A DNA stretch of 64,000 nucleotides. Origin: Leptospira ryugenii (GTDB lineage Bacteria > Spirochaetota > Leptospiria > Leptospirales > Leptospiraceae). The position numbers and the translations under genes were made by a program. Below the pieces are notes generated by a model, which ran no database searches, was not told the DNA's origin, and saw only the letters and a list, made by a program, of their open reading frames with translations. The stretch is from the NCBI RefSeq assembly GCF_003114855.1, contig NZ_BFBB01000007.1:186001-250000 (forward strand), given 5' to 3'. Below are positions 43,211-53,420 of the stretch, piece by piece. Within the stretch, counting starts at the first letter, position 1, and each line of letters opens with the position of its first letter.

Positions 43211-44852
43211 TTTGTACTTTTTCCTGATTTTTATGTTTGTTTGTTTCGAATATTCTTTGCAATATTTGCCTTTTTTCAATCTGATTTGTGATCTGTTTTT
43301 GATTGGTTTCATCTAAATTCATCCGCAAAAGTAGATCTCTGTCTGCATGGTAGATATACTTTATTTTACCTAGAACCAATGCTCTTTGCCGATTCGAATT
43401 CCAGGTACTTTGCTGCAATGTTAATTCAAATTCTTGTGAGGCGAAACTTTGAAGATTGTCACCGGATAGGTAGGCTTGTATCCAATTTGAAAACTCTAAT
43501 GAGGTGCCAAGCTTCGGTGTCCAGGTTTGGTCTGTCCACGGAAAGTAGACTTGAAAAGGAACGTCTGTTTGGTGGTTATAGACTGAGTAATTATGCCCCC
43601 AATCCCCTTGTTCACCAAAGGATTCACCATGATCAGAGGTGAGGATAAATAGAATGTCTTCTCCCTTTTCTTTTAGGAGCCATTGGGCTATCCTATCGAT
43701 TGTTTCTATCGACTCTCTAATGGCTGCCTTATAGCGCATTTTTGGGTCATGTATTGTTTCATTTTTACTAAAATAAGGATGGTGTGTTTGGCTAAGCCCA
43801 ATGAATATAAAAAATGGTGGAGTAAACTGATAGCTATTGTCTTGTAAATACTCCAAAATTACCTCGTCATCCATACCCCAACTAAAACTTTCAAATTTTC
43901 CCTCATAGAGTGAACGAAGGTTGTTTGCATCCACGACATTTGAAAAGGACCTACTTAAAAAGAAATCAAGACCTTCCAAGTGAGAATTTTGGCTATAGAG
44001 AAAGCTTGTCTTATAACCAAGAGACCGCAATCGAAGAGGTAGAATTTTCGTTTGGTCAATCTCATTTGTTATAACATTCGCAGAATTCAATTGGGATTCC
44101 GATGTTAAAAAGGAAACTATACTCTTTGCACTATGTGGAATCGGAATCCAAAAATGGCATCCTTGTAAGTCTCTGGTTTGAAAGTACTTACTTTGAAAAG
44201 AGAGGATTTCATTTCTTGATACACCTTCTAACATGAATATTACGATATTAGGGGTCTTGGAAGAACTTCTTATTGGATCGGCAGCTGATTTTGGATTTTT
44301 CCTATGGTCACTTCGAAAGGAAGTATCCAAAGGATTGCCTTCTGAAATCATTTGGCCCCCATTTTGAAAGGATAGGATGATAGAAAAAGCGTACATGGAA
44401 AATACAAAAAAGAATCCTAACCTTGGTAAAGAAGATCCTTGCCGTAGCCAGACCAATAAGATCGGAAAAGAAAGAACACCAAGGAGTAGAGACCAAAAGT
44501 ATTTTACATACTCAAAGAGATTTGGAAAAAGAATCTTGCTATTGTTGATAAAATAAAGATACAAATCCCAGGAAATATTTGTTTGGAATCTATTTTGGTA
44601 AAGAAGTAAAAAGAACCAATGTAAGAGCAGTATACTAAAGGTAAGTTTGTAGGAGAAACTCTGGTGTGAGATTTTCAATGCGGAGAAGAAAAAAATAACA
44701 AGAAAACATGTTTGTATGGAAAAAAATCCATTCCGAAAAAAAAGAAAGGCTGGGAAATAGCTCCCCCAATCTCGGAAAGGAAAATCCAAAAAAAAATGAA
44801 ACAATAGGATTCCCAAAAGAATTGATTTCGTATTTTGATGACGGTATTTCAT
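43200..44852 (-). CDS. LTA-synthase/phosphoethanolamine-transferase-like membrane enzyme
   Basis: A 550-aa protein. Five hydrophobic helices occupy residues about 10-165, and the extracytoplasmic catalytic domain runs from about 200 to 520. It has the metal motif NIVIFMLEGVSRNE with Glu209, and later TSDHGESFGEQGDWGHNYSV, the sequence style of LtaS and EptA-type transferases (E at first metal site, D-H-G-E-S ... W-G-H). The nucleophile may be Ser241 or Ser244 in PHSAKSIVSF, where LtaS and EptA have Thr. It likely moves a phospho-group from a lipid onto an envelope molecule. It overlaps pbpC by 4 bp. Confidence 0.82.
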   Translation of the reverse strand: MKYRHQNTKSILLGILLFHFFLDFPFRDWGSYFPAFLFFRNGFFSIQTCFLVIFFFSALKISHQSFSYKLTFSILLLHWFFLLLYQNRFQTNISWDLYLYFINNSKILFPNLFEYVKYFWSLLLGVLSFPILLVWLRQGSSLPRLGFFFVFSMYAFSIILSFQNGGQMISEGNPLDTSFRSDHRKNPKSAADPIRSSSKTPNIVIFMLEGVSRNEILSFQSKYFQTRDLQGCHFWIPIPHSAKSIVSFLTSESQLNSANVITNEIDQTKILPLRLRSLGYKTSFLYSQNSHLEGLDFFLSRSFSNVVDANNLRSLYEGKFESFSWGMDDEVILEYLQDNSYQFTPPFFIFIGLSQTHHPYFSKNETIHDPKMRYKAAIRESIETIDRIAQWLLKEKGEDILFILTSDHGESFGEQGDWGHNYSVYNHQTDVPFQVYFPWTDQTWTPKLGTSLEFSNWIQAYLSGDNLQSFASQEFELTLQQSTWNSNRQRALVLGKIKYIYHADRDLLLRMNLDETNQKQITNQIEKRQILQRIFETNKHKNQEKVQNVR

Positions 44853-47005
44853 TTAACAGTGATCACAACACGATCTAAAATCTTTTCCCCTGTGCGGATG
44901 CTCAATTGGTGATCCCCTCTCTCAATGGGAATTCTAAATTCTCCCGAGCTAGGAATTTGCTTCACAACTTTCTCATTCCAATATACATCTGTATCCGGGA
45001 TTTTGCTCCAGTTTCTGATTTTAACTGGAATCATCTGAGTCATCATTGCATCGTTGGGGTGGTAAAGAAATGTTTGCCCGTCTTGCGGATAAATAAAATT
45101 CATATGTGTAATTTTAAAATTTTCTTTCCGATGCAATTTACAAATGTCAGGCTTTTTTTTTCGTTTTGAATACAATAAAGACATTTTGGGACAATCTTCA
45201 CTTGCTAAAGCACCACTCTCCTTACAGAAATTTATAAGATCTGTAAATTTAGAAGGAATATTTTGGCTGGGTTTAATTTGCACCAAATAACGAAACACAT
45301 TCTGTACAATTCGTCCCGCACCAAAAGACCCTGAAACTTGCATGGTTTTATCGCCAGAAAAATTACCAACCCATACTCCTACGACAAAAGATTCATTCCA
45401 AGCGATGGTCCAGGAATTGCGATAGTCTTTAGATGTACCTGTCTTTAAAGCAACTGGGAATGGAAAATCTAAATAACTTCTCCTACCAAATGCACGTGTC
45501 CTTAATTTTGCATTCGAAAGAACAGATTCGATTTCTTCTGCAGTATCTTCACCAAACATTCGTTTTGTTTCACCAAAATAGATTGGCTGACCATCAGCCT
45601 TTCCCAAAAAAACTTTCGGCAATACTCCCCTCATAGGAAAACTCGCATAAGCACGAGTGAGCTGAAATAAACTGGCACCTCCCGTACCCAAAGCAATACC
45701 TGGACCATAAAAATCGGGAGATTGCCGTAAATGAGTGAAACCGAATTCGCGAAGTGTGTTGAGAAAATTTTCCATCCCATATTGGTTCACTACTGAAACT
45801 GCTGGAATATTACGAGAGTTCGAAAGTGATTCAGCTAGGCTTAGCTCACCCCAATACTTTAAGTCTGAATTTCTGGGAACATAACTGGCACCTCCGCCTA
45901 AAGAAAATGTCATCTTCTCATCGGGCACGATTGTATGGATTTGCACTAAATTTCTTTCTATTGCAGAGGCATAGAGCAATGGTTTGATTGTACTACCGGC
46001 ATCTCGATAGGATAGACTTCCATTCACCATTCCTTCGTTTTCATCCCAAAAATTTTTGGATCCAATCATTGCTTTTAATTGAACTATATTTTTTTCCTCT
46101 GGGGAAAGAGATAAGACGATTAGCGAAGCATTGGATACATTCCATCTTTTTAAAGTTTGTAATTCTGAATTTAAAATGGAAAGAAGGTGGCTTTGCATCT
46201 CCTTGGAAAGGCTTGATTCAAATGTTTCTGTCTGGTTTGGATATTGGTGTTTTATCCACTGAAGATAGTGTCCCTCCTCTTCAGAGAGCGCGTATATATT
46301 TTCACCTTTGGCTTTAAAGATTGCATCATAGATTTCTCTTAGCAAGGAATGGTCATAGAATGTTTGTTTTGTAAATGACTCGTATAACTTTATGTATCTT
46401 TTCGAAAAGGTTTCGTAACTTGGATTTGGGTTTCGCATGAGAATAATAAAGGCGACACTCTCTTCCATTGACAAAAACCGAATATTTTTCTTAAAATAAC
46501 GAAGTGAGGCAAGGGGGAAACCTTTTGCATTTGAGTGAATCGGTACTAAGTTGATGTACGACTCGAGTATTTCTTCCTTATTCAACCAGAACTCTATTTG
46601 GATTGCGTTTGATATCTCCAATCCTTTGCGAATCAGGACAGGATATTTTTTCCATTCTGGGTGAAGGATACGAGAAAGCTGCATCGTGATTGTAGATGCT
46701 CCACCACGCCTACCATCGCTAAATAAATGTGATACCAAGGAGGAATATACAGCAAGGGGATCAAAACCAATATGATAATAGAAATTCCTGTCTTCTGCTT
46801 CTATAATCAATCTTGGCAATGGATCTGGGAATTCTTTTATATCAATCCAAATTGCCACCTGATCTGAGTTTGTCGGCATACGGCCGATTAGAGACCTTTC
46901 CTCGCTTGTAACAATTGTTGAATGAATATTTTTAATATCAGCTCTTCGTACAGGAAAAACTACCAGAGTTAATGCCAATACAAAGAGTAGATATACAAAA
47001 GGCAT
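44849..47005 (-). CDS. pbpC: Penicillin-binding protein 1C
   Basis: A 718-aa bifunctional peptidoglycan synthase. Glycosyltransferase-51 domain at about 50-220, with Glu71 in AEDRNFYYH and GGASTITMQLSR. Transpeptidase domain at about 290-570 with the motifs STIKP (S-x-x-K), SNSRNIPAV (S-x-N) and KTGTSKDYR. The C-terminal BiPBP_C-like part (about 630-718) is beta-rich. One N-terminal helix anchors it. It follows the alpha-2-macroglobulin gene by 22 bp, the same pairing as in pbpC-yfhM of other bacteria, in which the macroglobulin is thought to protect the cell after wall damage. Confidence 0.93.
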   Translation of the reverse strand: MPFVYLLFVLALTLVVFPVRRADIKNIHSTIVTSEERSLIGRMPTNSDQVAIWIDIKEFPDPLPRLIIEAEDRNFYYHIGFDPLAVYSSLVSHLFSDGRRGGASTITMQLSRILHPEWKKYPVLIRKGLEISNAIQIEFWLNKEEILESYINLVPIHSNAKGFPLASLRYFKKNIRFLSMEESVAFIILMRNPNPSYETFSKRYIKLYESFTKQTFYDHSLLREIYDAIFKAKGENIYALSEEEGHYLQWIKHQYPNQTETFESSLSKEMQSHLLSILNSELQTLKRWNVSNASLIVLSLSPEEKNIVQLKAMIGSKNFWDENEGMVNGSLSYRDAGSTIKPLLYASAIERNLVQIHTIVPDEKMTFSLGGGASYVPRNSDLKYWGELSLAESLSNSRNIPAVSVVNQYGMENFLNTLREFGFTHLRQSPDFYGPGIALGTGGASLFQLTRAYASFPMRGVLPKVFLGKADGQPIYFGETKRMFGEDTAEEIESVLSNAKLRTRAFGRRSYLDFPFPVALKTGTSKDYRNSWTIAWNESFVVGVWVGNFSGDKTMQVSGSFGAGRIVQNVFRYLVQIKPSQNIPSKFTDLINFCKESGALASEDCPKMSLLYSKRKKKPDICKLHRKENFKITHMNFIYPQDGQTFLYHPNDAMMTQMIPVKIRNWSKIPDTDVYWNEKVVKQIPSSGEFRIPIERGDHQLSIRTGEKILDRVVITVK

Positions 47006-47027
47006 GGAATCAATCCTTCAAATGTGA

Positions 47028-50000
47028 TTACTCACTTTTTAAGTTAATTGTTGAAGTATTTCCAAAAATATTTGGTCGATACATCATGAATGCCTTTGAT
47101 GCTGGCATGCTAACATTTCCTTTGGCAACTGGCCGCAATAGGTATCTAAATTTAGTTTCTCCTTTCCGAAGATAATCTCTGGAAAACAGCACTCTATCAT
47201 CTCTATACTCTTGGTTTCCACCATACCAACTATCTTCCGTGACATCAACTGCCTCGGCAACTTCCGCGCTTTCTGTAAGAAAGGAAGAATTGATGACTTC
47301 TGTAGAACTCGGTATAGGATCTGTGATCATCACAAAAGAACGGACCTCATCCGAATTGACTACAAGTTCCACGAGGTACATATTCCCTCTTGTAAATCCT
47401 TTTGCTTCTTCTAAAACCGGATTTCCATCGTCGTCTCTTCCTTTAATTTTATAAATAGTCTTTTGAATTTTAAGACCCTGTTCTTTTTTTTGTGTCTTAT
47501 CTTTCAATGGAGTATAGAATACTCTTGTTTGGAAGTAGATCCTACCCAAATCTGAAGTTCTTTTGATTTGCAGTGGTTTTTGGCTACTAGTACCTTGGTT
47601 TGTTATTTTTTCAAATGGCAGGTCAAGTTTAAACAAACGATCTGAATTCGAAGAAAAACTTTCTTGGATGATTTTGTCTCCAGCTAATACAACTAATGCG
47701 GATGTCTGTGAATCTGTAGCTTCAAAACGATTTCTGTATTCAGACAACGCAATGGCTAAATTTGCTACACTGTGACTATCCATCCAATAGGCCTCCTGTT
47801 TTGACAAAAGAATATCTTTCACCAAATCAGGAATTTTTGGATTATTTGTATCTATTTGGATCAAAAGACGAAGGTAATATGCCAAAGTTGAAGCAGTGTT
47901 GTAATATGAATAATCATACAAATTCCTATCTTCTAAATTTAATTTTATCATATCTTTATCCCAAGTAAATTTAGAAGCGTATTCCTTGAATTTCCCTGCA
48001 AAGATGGCATCTGTTTCTTTGTTTTGCAAATTGTGGTTCTTTGCATAGCGAAGTAAAAAAATACCTTTGGATTTAAGGTTCAGATCTGTAAAATTGTCCA
48101 ATAGAGTTTTTTCAATCAAAGTTACATTTTGTCCATCTCGACTTAATACTTCATAAATCAATGCCATAGTTTGCCAAGATGCCTTTTTTGTTTCGGTTGG
48201 ATTTTTGATGTATTCATTGAGATACTTTAAGCCTGCCTGATAGGCCTCTTGGTTGATGCGTTTCCCTTTTTCTTTTCCGAGTAACATTCCATATAAGACG
48301 TAAGCAGTTAAATAAGGGTATCCCCGAGAGCCATATCCATCCTTCCAAAGTCGGAAACTGCCATCAGAAACCTGAAACTTTGTCATCTCGTCTAAAAATA
48401 TCTTTTCGATTTGTTTAAAATCATAGTATTCTCCTGGAGGCACTTTATAATCAAATTCTCTCAGCAATTCACCAGCACTAATAGAAAGAAGATAAGCAGA
48501 AGTCCTCTGTTCCATACAAAAGTAAGGATTTGTTTCAAAAAAATCAAAAGCGTTTTTCAAACCAGTCAAGGCCGTCGCAGAAAGTCGAAAGGATATATTT
48601 CCATTGTAAAAGGATGTTACCTTTTCTGAAGGAAGAGGTACGTTCGCATTGTATTCTTGGTCGGTGTAGGATGCAGTTTGGTAACTGGTAACTGGCTCAA
48701 AATCTTTAACTGGGATAGTGACCTGCAAGGCATCGCTAAGATCTGATTTTTTTAAGTTTGGGAACACATCCATTTGATTTGGTTCCACATACATTGTGAA
48801 GCTAACGTTTACTTCACCACCATTGGCCATTTTTTTCCGTTTGGTGAATTCTTGCTCTGTGATAACAAATTTTCTTAGAACTTCCTTTGTCTCTCCACCA
48901 TTTAATTTTAAGATTTGCCATTCAGATTTCTCTTGGAGAAAAGGAGATTCTATTTTATATTTGAAGGATGCATTGATTTTAGTATTGTTTGTGATGCTTC
49001 CACCTAATTCTAGCTCGTCTCCCACTCGGATGAACCTCGCTACTGTTTTCTGAAGCACTAAACTCTTCTTTACAATAAACTCTTCATTGCCCGCATTAAA
49101 CTTACCTTGGTTTGCACTTACGACCATTACCCGAAAGGTAGTCAAATTATCGGGTAAGGTAAAACTCAATTCTGCCTTCCCAGACGAATTGGCTACAGCT
49201 GAAGGATTCCAATAAGCAGTGTCGCGAAAATCTTTTCGAGCACCTGATTCCGAATCCACGGAAAAACCACCACCGGATTCTTCACCATAATCCCCACCTG
49301 GGCTATCCCCTTTATTTTCATATAAATATTGGCGTATGACCATCGTACGAGATTCAAACGATTTTACCCAAGAATTCCAATATTGATAAAAGATTTGGAT
49401 AGGATTGGAATAGGAATAGCCAACTAAATCTAGAACTCCTCTGTCAGCAACAGATACCGTAAGCTCAGCGTTAGGTTCGGTCTGTATCGAAAGTTTCACA
49501 ACCTCACCAGGTTTGTATTCCTCCTTATCTGTTTTAATGCTCAATTCAGAGATTTTGGTTTTTAAATTTACCTTAAGAGTGATGGAGCCAGTTTTTGCTT
49601 TTGGGGCTCCTAAATCCTCGGACAGAAAGGTTTTCAGATCTTCTGCTGAGGCGTCCTTGGGAGCTGCCATCCTTCCGGAGAGCAAAAGTACATGCACTTT
49701 AACATTGGGCAGGTGAGCGTCTTCAATTTTGAGTTCTAATGGAACACTATTTCCTTTCATGGTAAGCGTCCTAGTTTCGAATACCTTTTCTCTTTCGATC
49801 GTTACGATTGCCCGAGCATTTTGTAAAGGGGATTTGATGAGAATCTTTGCTTGGTCTCCGATATCATATTCATTTTTGTCTGAGCGCAATTCGATTGAAT
49901 CATCACTACGAAAATCCCAAGTGTAATAAGACTCTTTTTCGTAGGCATAAAAATCCATTCGGGAGTACATTTTGTCACCATTCACGACAAGTAGAGTATA

Positions 50001-52121
50001 AGAACCTGAATCCTCTGCTCGGTATTCGAAAGGTTTTGGCTGAAGCTCGGATTTTAATTTTATCGTTTTTACTATTTTCTTTTCTAGCTGGTTGCTTCGA
50101 AAAAAGAATTTGCCAATCCCTTTTGAGAGAACAGATGTCCAGTCATTGTAAATAATGTAGGCAGTTAAATCCTTCCCTGCCTGCAATTTTTTATCGCTTC
50201 CCACTGAAATCACTTTGAACTGGAATGGTTTGTCCATGGCTTGGTATCTATCTTTTGCAGACAATCCCACAAAATGCGAAGAAGGAGAATATGGGATTGA
50301 GGCAGATTTACTGACTGATTTGCCATCGACATCTTGCACCGATGACTCAACTAACAGAGTCAAAGGATTTAGGATTTGGATGTCTTCATCTTTTGTTGAA
50401 AATTTTTCTTCCAATCCTGTCAGAGGAATTTCAATCTCAGCATATCCTTTCTCACCCAGTTTCCCTTCAGAACCTGAAACGTAATCGGATCGAGAACTTC
50501 CGTATTCATCCTCGTAATCATAGTAGGACTGTGAAAATCGGAAGTCTGGATATTCGTCAAAGTAAACAGAACGATTCCTTCGGAGCAATGAATACGTATA
50601 TTTGGCTCCGACCATAGGGGCTCCAAAAAGATAACGCCCTTCTACGATGGCATTGAGTTTTTTATCCTTAATACCTTCCTTAGGTAACTTGACATTTACA
50701 AGAAAGTTGACTGGTCTAAATTCTTCAACTTGAAAGGAATCAGATGTGATATATCCATCTTTATCGTTTAAGTTTATACTAACATTATAATGGCCTAATG
50801 AAGCATCAGTATCAATTTTATGCGAGAGATAGACTCCGCCTTGCGCACTTGTATTCAATGTTTGAGATGTGATTTCTCGTCCCTCTGAATCCCGGATAGC
50901 GATGATGGCCTTTTTGCCAGCGAAGGGCACCAATCCGTTGATCTTTCTCTCTGCTAAGATAGCTTTAATTTCTACCTGATCTCCCGGACGATACAACTTT
51001 CTGTCAAAAAATATCTTTCCCTTAACATTTGTAGTTTCATAGTCACCGTCATCATAATAGTAATCATCTGATTCCGTTTCATAAAAATGTAAAAACGCCT
51101 TATCTTTAGATGGCTCATGTTCCGCGATGATCACTGATTTTTCCAAAGACGATTTTTCATTTAAAGCTGGAAGGACACAGTGTCCCTGGTTGTCTGTTAG
51201 GCAAGTGCCACGATTTAAGCCATTTTCGTATAGAGTCATTTGTGCATTCTGTACGGGCTCGGCTTTGGATAGAGTGTGAACCCAAACATGGATGGCTTCT
51301 TGGTCGGACTTACTCGTTATCCCCAAATTGGTTGATTGTAAAAAAATGCTCTCTGTCTTGTACTCTTCTTGGTTTTTATCGCCGATGACATTTGCGCCTA
51401 AACTGAGTGCTATCCATCCTTTTCCTTGGTTTGCCTTGGGAAAATAAGGCTCCAATGGCATACCTTGGTTCGAGTAGAGATTGTATTTGAGATCGGGCTT
51501 CCATTTTGATTTTTTCCAATTGAGTCCGCTATTGGATTCATAGTACAATCGACCTTTACTACTAAGTGCCTCAAGGAGTGCTTGCGTACTTAGTTCGGCC
51601 GTTTTCACATTGAGTTCGTTTATATTGTTCACATAGACGGGTAGTATTTTGTTTTGATCGGATTCAAAAATGTTTTGCCTAGAGAGGGAAAAATGAGGCT
51701 TCACCTTAAGTGCAGGAATTGAATATTCGGAATCACTCGCATCTGCAGAGTGAAGGCAATCATTCTCCGAGAAAAACTTCCCCACCTTGATTTTGTATTC
51801 TACTCCCGGTGAAAGGTTCCAATAGGATAGGGAAAAACGAGTGGAGCTCCAATCCCGATTGGCTCCGCTTACTTGGGTGTTTGGCGTGAGCTGGACGGCA
51901 TCGGCAAATTCAGTAAAGTTTGTCTCTTCAGAAATTTGGAACTCGTAGTCCCACAAATCTTCCATATACTCCAAACCACTCGTATCCAATTTGATATCTA
52001 CCTGGCAGGAAGCAGGGAGTATGGAACGTTTGATGGTGCGTATAAAACCCTTAAAGTAGACCCCTGCATTACATGAAACCAAAAAGCTCGTGAGAAAAAG
52101 AACGGTGAAAAGACGAAACAT
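47028..52121 (-). CDS. Bacterial alpha-2-macroglobulin lipoprotein with thioester
   Basis: A 1697-aa lipoprotein (MFRLFTVLFLTSFLVSCNAG, Cys17). It contains successive MG domains, a bait-like region, an ANA-type segment SESGARKDFRDTAYWNPSAV, and the thioester C-M-E-Q at Cys1202 (NPYFCMEQRTSAYLL), so the protease-trapping chemistry should be intact. The thioester-domain alpha helices follow, ending in a receptor-like MG domain with the segment YRDDRVLFSRDYL. Start at 52121 is chosen for the signal peptide and for GGGAG 7 nt upstream, rather than 52175. It is the first gene of an operon with pbpC. Confidence 0.93.
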   Translation of the reverse strand: MFRLFTVLFLTSFLVSCNAGVYFKGFIRTIKRSILPASCQVDIKLDTSGLEYMEDLWDYEFQISEETNFTEFADAVQLTPNTQVSGANRDWSSTRFSLSYWNLSPGVEYKIKVGKFFSENDCLHSADASDSEYSIPALKVKPHFSLSRQNIFESDQNKILPVYVNNINELNVKTAELSTQALLEALSSKGRLYYESNSGLNWKKSKWKPDLKYNLYSNQGMPLEPYFPKANQGKGWIALSLGANVIGDKNQEEYKTESIFLQSTNLGITSKSDQEAIHVWVHTLSKAEPVQNAQMTLYENGLNRGTCLTDNQGHCVLPALNEKSSLEKSVIIAEHEPSKDKAFLHFYETESDDYYYDDGDYETTNVKGKIFFDRKLYRPGDQVEIKAILAERKINGLVPFAGKKAIIAIRDSEGREITSQTLNTSAQGGVYLSHKIDTDASLGHYNVSINLNDKDGYITSDSFQVEEFRPVNFLVNVKLPKEGIKDKKLNAIVEGRYLFGAPMVGAKYTYSLLRRNRSVYFDEYPDFRFSQSYYDYEDEYGSSRSDYVSGSEGKLGEKGYAEIEIPLTGLEEKFSTKDEDIQILNPLTLLVESSVQDVDGKSVSKSASIPYSPSSHFVGLSAKDRYQAMDKPFQFKVISVGSDKKLQAGKDLTAYIIYNDWTSVLSKGIGKFFFRSNQLEKKIVKTIKLKSELQPKPFEYRAEDSGSYTLLVVNGDKMYSRMDFYAYEKESYYTWDFRSDDSIELRSDKNEYDIGDQAKILIKSPLQNARAIVTIEREKVFETRTLTMKGNSVPLELKIEDAHLPNVKVHVLLLSGRMAAPKDASAEDLKTFLSEDLGAPKAKTGSITLKVNLKTKISELSIKTDKEEYKPGEVVKLSIQTEPNAELTVSVADRGVLDLVGYSYSNPIQIFYQYWNSWVKSFESRTMVIRQYLYENKGDSPGGDYGEESGGGFSVDSESGARKDFRDTAYWNPSAVANSSGKAELSFTLPDNLTTFRVMVVSANQGKFNAGNEEFIVKKSLVLQKTVARFIRVGDELELGGSITNNTKINASFKYKIESPFLQEKSEWQILKLNGGETKEVLRKFVITEQEFTKRKKMANGGEVNVSFTMYVEPNQMDVFPNLKKSDLSDALQVTIPVKDFEPVTSYQTASYTDQEYNANVPLPSEKVTSFYNGNISFRLSATALTGLKNAFDFFETNPYFCMEQRTSAYLLSISAGELLREFDYKVPPGEYYDFKQIEKIFLDEMTKFQVSDGSFRLWKDGYGSRGYPYLTAYVLYGMLLGKEKGKRINQEAYQAGLKYLNEYIKNPTETKKASWQTMALIYEVLSRDGQNVTLIEKTLLDNFTDLNLKSKGIFLLRYAKNHNLQNKETDAIFAGKFKEYASKFTWDKDMIKLNLEDRNLYDYSYYNTASTLAYYLRLLIQIDTNNPKIPDLVKDILLSKQEAYWMDSHSVANLAIALSEYRNRFEATDSQTSALVVLAGDKIIQESFSSNSDRLFKLDLPFEKITNQGTSSQKPLQIKRTSDLGRIYFQTRVFYTPLKDKTQKKEQGLKIQKTIYKIKGRDDDGNPVLEEAKGFTRGNMYLVELVVNSDEVRSFVMITDPIPSSTEVINSSFLTESAEVAEAVDVTEDSWYGGNQEYRDDRVLFSRDYLRKGETKFRYLLRPVAKGNVSMPASKAFMMYRPNIFGNTSTINLKSE

Positions 52122-52167
52122 AAACGCACTCCCTAAGAATTCGTTCCTGTTTACGTGAAAGAAACGA

Positions 52168-52704
52168 ATGAGCAAGATACTTTTTTTTTGTGCTCAGAAA
52201 AAAGGACTTTGCAGTCTGATTTTTGTTCCGTGTCCTTTTTCTGTGAGCTCCTTTGTAGAAATCAAACCCTCTATTTTCAAGTCCAAGGAAATCTTCCTCT
52301 CGCTTCCCAGTCCTACTTCCATTCCTACTGGAACCTATCGTGTAGTTTGGATAGGTCCGAATTGGTTTGTTTCCCTAGCACGTTTTTCCTTAGCACTTGT
52401 ATCTTTCCAAAATTGGTGGGGCAAAGATTTCTCTGGAAGTACACGGTCCATCAATTTGTTTTCCCAAAAAAATTCAGAGGCACTCCTCCAAAAATATCCT
52501 ATGAATACCGCCATCACAAAATCTAAGCTAGATGGTCGTGATGCAATCCAACTTACTTACGGAAAAGATTCTCCTTTTCCTTGGTTTTGGTTTGTGGATG
52601 AGTTTAGAGAATTTTCACCAAGCATATTGTTAGGTGTAAGTTATCTCAAATGGCTGCCTGGCCTTGCCCTTCCATTTGCTGTCGAAAAAGGCACTTCGAG
52701 CTAA
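52168..52704 (+). CDS. Protein of unknown function
   Basis: A 178-aa product, not recognised. The first 45 residues are hydrophobic with several Cys (MSKILFFCAQKKGLCSLIFV), possibly a signal or anchor, but the true start is unsure and no good Shine-Dalgarno is seen. The second half looks like an ordinary coding region: a Trp-rich GPNWFVSLARFSLALVSFQN segment, KLDGRDAIQLTYGKDSPFPW and LGVSYLKWLPGLALPFAVEK. An overlapping frame (52155-52526) is less convincing. It lies between the divergent macroglobulin operon and a TetR gene 53 bp downstream, and may be co-transcribed with that gene. Confidence 0.5.
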   Translation: MSKILFFCAQKKGLCSLIFVPCPFSVSSFVEIKPSIFKSKEIFLSLPSPTSIPTGTYRVVWIGPNWFVSLARFSLALVSFQNWWGKDFSGSTRSINLFSQKNSEALLQKYPMNTAITKSKLDGRDAIQLTYGKDSPFPWFWFVDEFREFSPSILLGVSYLKWLPGLALPFAVEKGTSS

Positions 52705-52757
52705 AAGAAATTTGATTTTTTTCTGGATGAAATGTTTCCCTCTTGTAAGATAGGGCT

Positions 52758-53420
52758 GTGAGTCGCAGTCTCCAAGCAAAAAAGCCAATCCGAAAGAGAG
52801 CCGTACTGGAACGGGATAAACTTTCGAAACGCTTAAGCATTATCCAGACAGCAGCAAATCTCCTTCTGACAAAAGACTACAATGAGTTGTCAATGGATGA
52901 GGTGGCCTTCACATCCAAAGTAGCAAAAGGCACTCTTTATCTGTATTTTCCCACAAAAGAAGATTTATATTTGCGAGTTCACATTCTAGATTACCAACAT
53001 TGGTTTGATGACCTGAAGGTCTATTTGGAAGAGGCCAAAACAGTACAGGTTTCTTTCCCAGATTGGTTTGTAGGTTCCTTTGATCGCCATACCAGATTCT
53101 TAAATTCACTTCCGATTGTTTCAGCGATCTTGGAAAAAAATGCGAGTGTAGAAACCATTCGTGAGTTCAAATCTGCTCTCTTAACAGAAATCCATGAAAT
53201 CTTACCTGAATTCACAAAAGCCTTAGGATTTCACTCTCAAGACGATGCCTTTACTTTCTTAATGCAGGCACATGCCTTTGCCATCGGCGCTTGGTCACAT
53301 TGTTCTCCCTCAGAAAATGTCAAAGAGGTTTTGAAAGACAATCGTTTCCAAGCCTTCCAGATCGACTATAAAGCCTTTGTTAAAAAGTCGGTAGAGATTT
53401 TGCTGTCTGGTTATAGATAA
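52758..53420 (+). CDS. TetR/AcrR-family transcriptional regulator
   Basis: A 220-aa regulator starting with GTG at 52758. The N-terminal helix-turn-helix spans about residues 25-70, with the signature SMDEVAFTSKVAKGTLYLYF then PTKEDLYLRVHI. The C-terminal effector domain is alpha-helical and of unknown ligand. An N-terminal Arg/Lys-rich tail (SRSLQAKKPIRKRA) may strengthen DNA binding. It is downstream of the unknown 178-aa gene. Its 3' end overlaps the convergent membrane protein gene by 41 bp. Target genes are not evident. Confidence 0.9.
   Translation: MSRSLQAKKPIRKRAVLERDKLSKRLSIIQTAANLLLTKDYNELSMDEVAFTSKVAKGTLYLYFPTKEDLYLRVHILDYQHWFDDLKVYLEEAKTVQVSFPDWFVGSFDRHTRFLNSLPIVSAILEKNASVETIREFKSALLTEIHEILPEFTKALGFHSQDDAFTFLMQAHAFAIGAWSHCSPSENVKEVLKDNRFQAFQIDYKAFVKKSVEILLSGYR

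Noticed and set aside
52155..52526. Coding region in a frame overlapping the 178-aa gene
   Set aside because: Cys/Phe-rich product without a domain pattern; the frame at 52168-52704 looks more protein-like and is longer.
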